Assembly: GCA_017483405.1 (NCBI GenBank)
Contig: JAFUWP010000422.1
Span: 1-5,643, forward strand
Length of the DNA stretch: 5,643 nt
Direction: 5' to 3'
Source: Oscillospiraceae bacterium
GTDB taxonomy: Bacteria; Bacillota; Clostridia; Oscillospirales; Ruminococcaceae
Below are positions 1 to 5,621 of the stretch, piece after piece; positions within the stretch are counted from its first letter, which is position 1, and each line of letters begins with the position of its first letter. A program made the translations under genes and the position numbers. The notes beneath the pieces were generated by a model. That model was not told the DNA's origin and did no database searches. It was given only the letters and a program-made list of their open reading frames with translations.

Positions 1-1347
1 CTCGAACCGTTTGAAAAACATGATAAGATTTATCAGTATGATGATTATGGATTCTGGACAGCGTTTTCCGTGACAGCATCGGATGAATCGGCTTATGTCG
101 CGAATGTCTTTACGGCGGAAAAGGAAACATATCTGACATCGGTGATGGTCTGCACGCCGATGCCGGAGGAGAATTATCAAATCCGAATCTATACGAATCC
201 GACAAGGAGTAATAATCCATCTTCCGGAAAAATAGTTTCTTCTGTAACGGGGATGTTTGAGAATTCCGGCTATCACACTGTAGATTTGCCTGAACCGGTT
301 TTACTTCAGGAAGGCGATAAATTTTCGGTCGTGGCGAAACTTTCCGGAAGTATTGGACAGCATATCCCCTGCGAAGCCTGTATGGAAATGAATGTCAGCC
401 GGAATAACGAACTGATTTCCTCCGAAAAAAGCAGACTGACTCCGGAGATGATGCTGAGAGATTTCAATAAGGGTGAGAGCTATTACAGTTCTGACGGCCG
501 TATCTGGTATGATGTCTATGAAGAAAGCCCTATTGAAGAAGATTATACCGCAGAAGACGGTACGGAATTTTCATCCAGTACCACGATGGGAAATATTTGT
601 CTCCGCGCGCTGACCAAAGATGCCGGAACGGTAATTTTCTCAGAGGATGCGGATGCTCTGCCTGCCGGAACGGAAATTTTTCTTTCCGCCGTGGGGAGCA
701 GTGAAATTTATTACAGTCTCAATGATGGGGAATATATTCCGTATACAGAACCAATCATCATGCCGGAACAGACATTGCAGATTTCCGCTTATGCCGTTCT
801 GGGTGGTGAAAATCAGGCAGTCTGCGAAAAGTCCTACAGCGTGCAGGAAGCGCAGATTTCCAGTCTGCTTGCCGTCCGGAATCAGAAAGAAAAAGAATAT
901 CTCGCATTTGAAAAAACCGGAGAACAGAAATATTATATACATCTTAATCCGCTGGCAGAGGGCGAAACCTTCGCCGTACAGCCGATTTCTACAGGAGAAG
1001 TCACATCCGGAGGGGAATGGCTTGTTTCCGGAAAGCTCAGGCAGATACAGCCTGATGAAACCGGCCTGATTACACTGCATGTTTCTCAGTCGGGGATGCT
1101 GGATACCGTTTATGAAATTGATTTCAGTGAACAGGAAGTTCTGCGCGGTGATGCCGATAATAACGGCATTGTCAATGCGGCGGATGCCTCCGCAGTGCTC
1201 ATCTATGCGGCGGCGGCAGGTTCAGGAGAAGAACCTTCTCTCCCCGATGAAGAATGGCTTCTTCGTGCGGATTATAATGCAGATGATACCGTCAATGCCA
1301 ATGATGCCGCCGGAATCTTGATTTATGCGGCACAGCAGGGTGTATGA
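1..1347 (+). CDS. Dockerin-bearing secreted protein with lectin-like domain, C-terminal part (probable cellulosome-associated C1-type peptidase)
   Basis: The frame is open to the left edge, so the true start lies outside; 448 residues are visible and the GTG at 70 is only an internal codon. Visible residues about 10-205 resemble the lectin-like domain found behind papain-like (C1) cysteine peptidases of Clostridia: a YQYDDYG opening, an ANVFTA strand, a YQIRIYTNP strand, YHTVDL, a GDKFSVVAKL strand, then YYSSDGRIWYDV and a closing NICLRALT. Residues about 209-282 look like a chitobiase/hexosaminidase C-terminal beta domain (IYYSLNDGEYIPYTEPI). Residues about 283-379 are probably another beta-sandwich. 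The C-terminus is a type I dockerin with two calcium loops: D384, D386, N388, N392, D395, and D424, N426, D428, N432, D435, each followed by a hydrophobic helix (VLIYAA, ILIYAA). The dockerin would anchor the protein to a cohesin scaffold outside the cell. The peptidase assignment is inferred from usual domain company; no catalytic residues are in the window. Confidence 0.85.
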   Translation, partial: LEPFEKHDKIYQYDDYGFWTAFSVTASDESAYVANVFTAEKETYLTSVMVCTPMPEENYQIRIYTNPTRSNNPSSGKIVSSVTGMFENSGYHTVDLPEPVLLQEGDKFSVVAKLSGSIGQHIPCEACMEMNVSRNNELISSEKSRLTPEMMLRDFNKGESYYSSDGRIWYDVYEESPIEEDYTAEDGTEFSSSTTMGNICLRALTKDAGTVIFSEDADALPAGTEIFLSAVGSSEIYYSLNDGEYIPYTEPIIMPEQTLQISAYAVLGGENQAVCEKSYSVQEAQISSLLAVRNQKEKEYLAFEKTGEQKYYIHLNPLAEGETFAVQPISTGEVTSGGEWLVSGKLRQIQPDETGLITLHVSQSGMLDTVYEIDFSEQEVLRGDADNNGIVNAADASAVLIYAAAAGSGEEPSLPDEEWLLRADYNADDTVNANDAAGILIYAAQQGV

Positions 1348-1365
1348 TAATCAGATAATACAGAA

Positions 1366-1372
1366 TAAGGAG
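1366..1372 (+). promoter_or_regulatory. Ribosome binding site of the MraY-like gene
   Basis: TAAGGAG lies ten bases before the ATG at 1383. It settles the start, since the intervening ATG at 1375 is only two bases from the Shine-Dalgarno and opens a three-codon frame. Confidence 0.7.
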
Positions 1373-1382
1373 ATATGGATTT

Positions 1383-2390
1383 ATGATTTTTACGTTACTT
1401 AATATTACAGATGAAAGATTACAATTGCTGATTTCAGCAGTGATAAGTTTTGTTCTGACATTCGGCGGAATCTTAGGGTTTACGAAGTATCTGCCGAAAG
1501 ACCACGGCAGGGAATTCGCCGTGAACGGTGCATTATCGAAGGGCAAGGCAAGAGGCGCAGGGATTATTTTAATCGCTGCGCTGATAATCGCCTGCGTACT
1601 GTGTGTACCGCTGAGCGTGGAATATGTGATTTATCTCATCGCGATATTTCTTGAAATGATGAGCGGTTTTCTGGATGATGCCGCTAAAGTGCCGTGGGGC
1701 GAACTGAAAAAGGGTCTGATTGATTTAGTAGTTTCTGTAGGTGTTTCTGCAACATTTTACATGTGCAACGGCGGAGATGTGGCACTTCCGGTATTAGGAA
1801 TCAGCATCACCATTCCGGCAGTGATATATATCATTCTGGGAACGGTTCTGATATGGGCGAGCATTAACGTCACCAACTGTGCGGATGGTGTTGACGGACT
1901 CTGTGCGAGTCTCTCGATGGTAACGCTGGCGAGTGCTTTTCTTCTGATTGGCCGTGTTGTCTATGCCGGACTTTCCGGAATCAAGTACGGCTGTACGGAA
2001 TTTGTCATTCCGGAAAAGATTTTTATCTGGATGACGATTTTCATGCTGATAGCATATCTCTGGTTTAACTGTTCGCCGAGCCGGATTCTGATGGGCGATG
2101 CAGGGTCAAGAGCCATCGGTTTGATTATCGCGCTGGCGTTTATGCAGTCACGCACACCGTTTCTGTTTATTCCGTGCGCTCTGATGCTGATTATTGACGG
2201 CGGACTCGGCCTTGTAAAGCTGACTGTTTTAAGAGTAACAAAATCCAAAACATTCATGAAGAATCTCAGAACGCCGGTTCATGACCATGCAAGAAAAAAT
2301 AAAAGCTGGAGTGATACACAGGTTGTCACAAGATTCACACTGATTCAGATTCTGATTTCTGCGGTATTTGTGCTGATGGCAGTCAGATAA
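1383..2390 (+). CDS. MraY-like polyprenyl-phosphate phosphoglycosyl transferase (GT4/MraY-WecA superfamily), divergent
   Basis: This 335-residue protein has about ten hydrophobic segments and the superfamily's catalytic signatures. These enzymes move a phospho-sugar from a UDP-sugar to undecaprenyl phosphate at the membrane. Visible motifs are D98-D99-x-x-K102 (GFLDDAAK), the N162-x-x-N165-x-A-D168-G-x-D171-G-L block, M-G-D239-A-G-S-R, and a C-terminal PVHDH (300-302) followed by W309-S-D-T-Q-V-V-T-R-F. That last block is MraY-type rather than WecA/TagO-type. It differs from canonical MraY: the PTMGG region reads KARGAG (about 55-60), HHH reads HDH with one extra residue before the tryptophan, NLTDGLDGL reads NCADGVDGL, and GDTGSL reads GDAGSR. 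I therefore give no mraY symbol. It may be a paralogue with another sugar substrate or the lineage's own MraY. The ATG at 1383 has AAGGAG ten bases upstream. A nearer ATG at 1375 is out of frame and stops after three codons. The gene starts 35 bases after the dockerin gene and is probably co-transcribed. Confidence 0.85.
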   Translation: MIFTLLNITDERLQLLISAVISFVLTFGGILGFTKYLPKDHGREFAVNGALSKGKARGAGIILIAALIIACVLCVPLSVEYVIYLIAIFLEMMSGFLDDAAKVPWGELKKGLIDLVVSVGVSATFYMCNGGDVALPVLGISITIPAVIYIILGTVLIWASINVTNCADGVDGLCASLSMVTLASAFLLIGRVVYAGLSGIKYGCTEFVIPEKIFIWMTIFMLIAYLWFNCSPSRILMGDAGSRAIGLIIALAFMQSRTPFLFIPCALMLIIDGGLGLVKLTVLRVTKSKTFMKNLRTPVHDHARKNKSWSDTQVVTRFTLIQILISAVFVLMAVR

Positions 2391-2418
2391 TAACATCACA
2401 ATACAGAAAGATGCTGTT

Positions 2419-2646
2419 ATGATGTATCCTTTTTTAACTTTAGATGATGAAACGGAAATTACACATTCTGATTTTTTGGATACCGAGAGAGTAAAAATCT
2501 ATATTGAAAAGCCGGATGAAAAAGACTGCTTTCACTATATGACATGTTATCTTCCGGATTATGAAATCACCGAAGTTTATGGCTTTACGGAACAGGAAGT
2601 GCAGAACTACATGGATATTATACGTTCTACAGTGCATACAGTATGA
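2419..2646 (+). CDS. Small acidic protein of unknown function (75 aa)
   Basis: This 75-residue reading frame starts at ATG 2419, with a second ATG directly after it at 2422 that could be used instead. A weak GAAAG element sits eight bases upstream. The product is acidic and looks like a small folded soluble domain. It begins with a DDETEITHSD stretch, then an amphipathic VKIYIEKP strand, an HYMTCYLPDYEI segment, and a C-terminal helix (EQEVQNYMDIIRS). It has no signal peptide or membrane segment. It follows the MraY-like gene by 28 bases on the same strand, so it is probably the last gene of that transcript. I do not recognise a named family. The protein-like composition and tight spacing argue that it is real; an antisense frame over the same bases looks like its shadow. 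Confidence 0.65.
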   Translation: MMYPFLTLDDETEITHSDFLDTERVKIYIEKPDEKDCFHYMTCYLPDYEITEVYGFTEQEVQNYMDIIRSTVHTV

Positions 2647-2666
2647 TGTTCTGTTGCTGATAGTAA

Positions 2667-4265
2667 TTATTCCAGAGCAGTAATTTTATCTGCAATATCT
2701 TTAAAAACGGGGGCTGCGGCAGTATTGCCGTAGCCTCCGTCCTCGACTAAGACGGTAACGGCATACTGAGGGTTATCAATCGGGAAGTAGCCGGTAATCC
2801 AAGCGTGACAGTATTCCGTTCCGTTTTCATCGAATCGGCCTGTCTGGGCGGTAGAAGTCTTTCCGGCGGCGAAGACGGTATCGGGAATCGCGTTGGAGGA
2901 GTCATTTTCATTAACAGATGCAATCATCATCGTTTGAAGATAATAAGCGGCATCCCGTTTGAGTGCTCTTGCATAGACAGGAGCGGTTTCCGTTTCGGTG
3001 AGGGTGACACCATCCTTTGTGATGCCTCGGATAAGGCGGGCTATAGGCATTTTTCCGTCATTGGCGATGCCGCATGTCATCTGGGTGATTTGCAGGGGAG
3101 TCGCGGTCAGAAGTCCCTGCCCGAAACAGAAATTTGCCATTTCGGCAGGATAATTGGGTTCTTTCAGGCTGGGGAGCGTTCCGCTTGCGGAGATGATGCT
3201 GTGTGTCAGCGGAATCTGTGTGCCGAAGCCGAAATTCTGAGCAGTTTCGCGCATCAGGGCAGGCTGTAGATGCTGACTTAGCTGAATGAAATAGCTGTTG
3301 CAGGAGTTTATCATAGCATATTTCATATCGAGAAGACCATGACCGGATAATTTATGGCATCGGAACAGCTGATTCTTGATTTCAAAACTGCCGGTGCAGT
3401 TCGCGCGGTAATCCTGCAAGCCTTGTGTGTAGGCAGTTGCGCAGGTCATCAGCTTGAAGATAGAGCCGACATTATAGGCATACAGACAGCGGTTAATGAG
3501 AGGGGAATCGGGGTTGCTGAGGGCATCACCGAGGGTATCGGGGGTATAATCGGGAAAACTTGCCATCGCGAGAATATCACCGGACGGAATATCCATAACG
3601 ACAACAGCCCCCTTTTCGATTTCCTGTTCTTCGCAGATAGCCTGAATCCGGCTGTCAAGGGTGGTGACAACACCGCTGTTCTGATAGGTGACAGGAGAAA
3701 TCTGCACATCCGCGCCGAGAAGGACATTTCCGAGGGCATCTATGGTATAAGAGACACTGGCGGAATCTTCCTGTTTTCGGAGAAGGGAATCATAATCGGA
3801 TTCGAGTCCGGTAATGCCGGTATGTTCGAGCGTATAGCCGAGCAGATGCTGTGCAGGCGGATTCTGGGAATATCGTTCGGGGACTTCCAGAACGTGAATT
3901 TCGGGGCTGGAAAACTGACAGGTATCGACTTTGCAGGCGAAGGGCTTTCCGATGCGGAGCGCGTTCAGGATGGGGGTCATTTCTTCGGCATGGGAAAAGA
4001 GTTCCGGCAGAAGTTCGGGAGAGGGATTCACAACGGCATAATACTGGATATTCTGATTGACAAGGGGCTGAAAATTCCGGTCATAGATACCGCCTTCGGC
4101 AGTACCTGCGGTGACAGTCAGCTGACTTTGATGCAGAGAAGTTTCCAGAAATTCGGCATTTTTCATCCGGAATGCGAGATGCGCCGTCAGGATACCGCAG
4201 AAGATAACCAGTCCGGTACTGACCGCGAGCATTCGCTGATAGATATTATTTTTATGATGATGCAT
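2667..4265 (-). CDS. Class B penicillin-binding protein (peptidoglycan D,D-transpeptidase, PBP2/FtsI-like)
   Basis: This 532-residue protein has a short cytoplasmic N-terminus, one membrane anchor (about residues 12-32), an extracytoplasmic dimerisation-type domain beginning at GGIYDRN (58-64), and a transpeptidase domain from about 195 to the end. Such enzymes cross-link peptidoglycan stem peptides outside the membrane, usually with a SEDS glycosyltransferase. The active-site motifs are S268-I-F-K271 (acylated serine and general base), S321-C-N323, and K469-T-S-T where nearly all relatives have KTGT. Other family hallmarks are GAVVVMDIPSGDILAMAS (219-236), FGQG (381-384), and AAAPVFKDI near the end. 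It lacks PASTA repeats and is rather short for the family, closer to PbpA-type proteins. The start at 4265 is supported by GGGAGG seven bases upstream. That Shine-Dalgarno lies inside a strong hairpin. The gene follows the unknown 187-aa gene and converges with the 75-aa gene, with 20 bases between stops. No SEDS partner is in the window. Confidence 0.93.
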   Translation of the reverse strand: MHHHKNNIYQRMLAVSTGLVIFCGILTAHLAFRMKNAEFLETSLHQSQLTVTAGTAEGGIYDRNFQPLVNQNIQYYAVVNPSPELLPELFSHAEEMTPILNALRIGKPFACKVDTCQFSSPEIHVLEVPERYSQNPPAQHLLGYTLEHTGITGLESDYDSLLRKQEDSASVSYTIDALGNVLLGADVQISPVTYQNSGVVTTLDSRIQAICEEQEIEKGAVVVMDIPSGDILAMASFPDYTPDTLGDALSNPDSPLINRCLYAYNVGSIFKLMTCATAYTQGLQDYRANCTGSFEIKNQLFRCHKLSGHGLLDMKYAMINSCNSYFIQLSQHLQPALMRETAQNFGFGTQIPLTHSIISASGTLPSLKEPNYPAEMANFCFGQGLLTATPLQITQMTCGIANDGKMPIARLIRGITKDGVTLTETETAPVYARALKRDAAYYLQTMMIASVNENDSSNAIPDTVFAAGKTSTAQTGRFDENGTEYCHAWITGYFPIDNPQYAVTVLVEDGGYGNTAAAPVFKDIADKITALE

Positions 4266-4266
4266 G

Positions 4267-4313
4267 AAAAAACCTCCCGTTTCAGCGTTCTGCTGAAAGT
4301 ATGGGAGGTTTTT
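4267..4313 (-). terminator. Terminator-like hairpin that contains the PBP ribosome binding site
   Basis: An 11-base outer stem pairs AAAAACCTCCC with GGGAGGTTTTT (4268-4278 with 4303-4313). A 7-base inner stem pairs TTTCAGC with GCTGAAA (4280-4286 with 4292-4298) around a five-base loop. Read on the - strand, it begins 20 bases after the stop of the 187-aa gene and ends in six T, which is an intrinsic terminator. The descending arm is also the PBP Shine-Dalgarno (GGGAGG, complement of 4273-4278), and the T-run finishes one base before the PBP start codon. The hairpin could end the upstream transcript, hide the PBP ribosome site, or both. A weak - strand -10 match (CATAAT, complement of 4319-4324) lies just upstream and would put a PBP transcript start near the hairpin base, but its -35 is poor. 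The structure is seen directly; the function is inferred. Confidence 0.75.
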
Positions 4314-4333
4314 CGGATATTATGCAAAGAGAA

Positions 4334-4897
4334 TCAGAGCCAGTTGGAAAGTTTGGGATTTTTCCAGCGGTCAAATACGAGAGCATTGACTTCTTCGTTA
4401 ATCTGCTGAATGCTGTTCCCGTGCCAGTAGACGATAAACTGATGATTGCCGACCTGATAAGCCGGACGGAATACGGAATGATGATACGCTTTCAGATAGG
4501 CACTTTTGGCATCATAATCGGTTTTTTTCCGGAATAGTTCTACTTTTTCGGGACTGTCCTGCTTTTTGCGGAAGACGAATTTCACGACATAGGCCGGCAT
4601 GGATTCCCATGACTGTTTCCATTTGTAGAATTTAGAGAACGCAATTTTTTTTGCTTTCTGCAAATCCACATGACTGCCCATAGGAATGTAATACAGATGC
4701 TGGTCTTCGCCGTTGCCTCGCTTGTGAACTTCCGGATTCGTGATGGCCTGCCGGAGTGCGGAAAGATATATCGGAAGTGAATCCGCGCCGTATTGTTTTT
4801 CCGGATTGACAGCATCAGCACGGTATACCCAGTAATTAGTATATTTCCCGTTGGTGATATTAATCACAACAATATTCTGATACTGTTCCATTTTCAT
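4334..4897 (-). CDS. Unrecognised aromatic-rich basic protein (187 aa)
   Basis: I do not recognise this protein. It has no signal peptide or membrane segment and looks cytoplasmic and globular. It is lysine-rich and unusually aromatic, with about 15 tyrosines and 6 tryptophans. Visible features are an N-terminal strand (NIVVINITNG), a YWVYRAD segment, a central LYYIPMGSHVDLQKAKKIAF stretch, a basic aromatic patch (FSKFYKWKQSW), and a C-terminal part with HQFIVYWHGNSIQQI and FDRWKNP. I chose the ATG at 4897 because AGGGGG lies seven bases upstream. A GTG at 4936 in the same frame would add 13 residues and overlap the dtd stop as GTGA, but has a weaker ribosome site. The gene lies 35 bases after dtd and 68 bases before the PBP start, all on one strand, so it is probably made with dtd. 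Codon use matches its neighbours, so there is no sign of recent transfer. Confidence 0.75.
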   Translation of the reverse strand: MKMEQYQNIVVINITNGKYTNYWVYRADAVNPEKQYGADSLPIYLSALRQAITNPEVHKRGNGEDQHLYYIPMGSHVDLQKAKKIAFSKFYKWKQSWESMPAYVVKFVFRKKQDSPEKVELFRKKTDYDAKSAYLKAYHHSVFRPAYQVGNHQFIVYWHGNSIQQINEEVNALVFDRWKNPKLSNWL

Positions 4898-4904
4898 AAA
4901 AATT

Positions 4905-4910
4905 CCCCCT
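4905..4910 (-). promoter_or_regulatory. Ribosome binding site deciding the start of the 187-aa protein
   Basis: The complement of 4905-4910 reads AGGGGG, seven bases before the ATG at 4897. This favours the internal ATG over the upstream GTG at 4936. Confidence 0.65.
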
Positions 4911-4932
4911 TTGATTCGATTCCGGAAGTCTG

Positions 4933-5367
4933 TCACGCTTCCAGTAAGACTGTAAAAGGGCCGTCATTGCATAAGCTGACTTTCATATCTGCACCAAAGA
5001 TTCCGTGCTGTACAGATGCAATCTGCGTCCGGAGCTGTGAAAGAAAGACTTCATAGAGGTGTTCTGCGAGTTCAGGATTTCCGGCATGGCAGAAACTCGG
5101 CCGGTTTTTCCTGCAATCTGCATAGAGTGTGAATTGTGAAATGACGAGAATACCTCCGTCAACGTCTTTGACAGAAAGATTGGTTTTTCCGTCCGCATCT
5201 GCAAAAATGCGGATTTTGATTAATTTATCGGCTAATTTCCGTGCAGTTTCTTCGGTATCCTGTTCGCCGACTCCGAGAAATACCACATAGCCGAGGCCAA
5301 TCTGTCCGACTGTATTTCCGTCCACGGAAACAGCCCCTTCTGTCACACGCTGGACAACGAGCTTCAT
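4933..5367 (-). CDS. dtd: D-aminoacyl-tRNA deacylase (Dtd)
   Basis: Dtd hydrolyses D-amino acids (classically D-tyrosine) and mischarged glycine from tRNA in the cytoplasm, which protects translation from wrong-handed residues. The protein is 144 residues, the usual full length. It opens with MKLVVQRVTEGAVSVDG, has the GYVVFLGVG strand (26-34), the active-site S77-Q-F-T-L motif followed by YADCRKNRPSF, and the C-terminal GIFGADMKVSLCNDGPFT block (122-139) with the Gly136-Pro137 pair that enforces chirality. The usual GPVT reads GPFT, a mild variant. The ATG at 5367 has AAAGGAGGG nine bases upstream. Dtd often sits after relA/spoT in Firmicutes; here it is first in its unit, with its own promoter at 5406-5434. 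Confidence 0.96.
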   Translation of the reverse strand: MKLVVQRVTEGAVSVDGNTVGQIGLGYVVFLGVGEQDTEETARKLADKLIKIRIFADADGKTNLSVKDVDGGILVISQFTLYADCRKNRPSFCHAGNPELAEHLYEVFLSQLRTQIASVQHGIFGADMKVSLCNDGPFTVLLEA

Positions 5368-5376
5368 GAAGGATGA

Positions 5377-5385
5377 CCCTCCTTT
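5377..5385 (-). promoter_or_regulatory. Ribosome binding site of dtd
   Basis: The complement reads AAAGGAGGG, a near-perfect match to the 16S rRNA tail, nine bases before the dtd ATG. Confidence 0.75.
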
Positions 5386-5405
5386 GTAAGATAATATGTA
5401 AGATT

Positions 5406-5434
5406 AGTATAGCATATTCTGGATGAAATTGCAA
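5406..5434 (-). promoter_or_regulatory. Sigma-A-type promoter for the dtd unit
   Basis: On the - strand the sequence reads TTGCAA (-35, 5429-5434), a 17-base spacer, then TATACT (-10, 5406-5411). TGC directly before the -10 makes it an extended -10. Transcription would start near 5399, giving a leader of about 30 bases before dtd. The match is by eye. Confidence 0.7.
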
Positions 5435-5516
5435 GCCTTTTTTGGAAAAAATGGCAGTTTCATCAATAAAAAAAGGAAAAATTTGTCATATTCTGCTGAA
5501 AAAGTAAAAAAATACT

Positions 5517-5531
5517 ATTTTATGATAAAAT
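5517..5531. promoter_or_regulatory. Short perfect palindrome in the divergent intergenic region
   Basis: ATTTTA-TGA-TAAAAT is a perfect 6-3-6 inverted repeat, 21 bases upstream of the -35 of the rightward promoter. It could be an operator, but the region is very AT-rich, so chance is a serious alternative. Confidence 0.25.
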
Positions 5532-5552
5532 TTAACGCTTTTGGATTTCTGC

Positions 5553-5581
5553 TTGCTTTTTTCTGCAAAATATGCTATGAT
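5553..5581 (+). promoter_or_regulatory. Probable promoter of the tautomerase-like gene
   Basis: TTGCTT (5553-5558), a 17-base spacer and TATGAT (5576-5581) preceded by TGC form an extended -10 promoter. The start would be near 5588, about 34 bases before the ATG at 5622. The -35 is only partly consensus. Confidence 0.6.
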
Positions 5582-5621
5582 TAGAGAGTAAGATTTATCA
5601 TACAGAAAGGGGTATGTTATT

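Noticed and set aside
640..1080. Open frames of about 140 codons on both strands within the dockerin gene.
   Set aside because: They overlap recognisable lectin, chitobiase-type and dockerin coding and have no recognisable features of their own.
2703..2738. Hairpin (2709-2738) followed on the - strand by five T, inside the 3' end of the PBP gene.
   Set aside because: It lies in codons for the conserved GGYGNTAAAPVF segment. It has two C-A mismatches on the - strand, and termination there would remove the stop codon. It is more likely a by-product of coding than a terminator.
3354..4409. A 351-codon open frame on the + strand opposite the PBP gene.
   Set aside because: The PBP on the other strand has all transpeptidase motifs and a good ribosome site. 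The opposing frame shows no family likeness and runs past the PBP start into its neighbour, as expected of a composition-driven shadow.
4895..4936. GTG start at 4936 for the 187-aa protein, overlapping the dtd stop as GTGA.
   Set aside because: The in-frame ATG at 4897 has a much better-placed AGGGGG. The overlap start remains possible as a coupled alternative.
5436..5475. CCTTTTTT and AAAAAAGG inverted repeat as a possible terminator or riboswitch.
   Set aside because: The stem would be almost all A-T with a loop of more than 20 bases, and no gene ends nearby on either strand.
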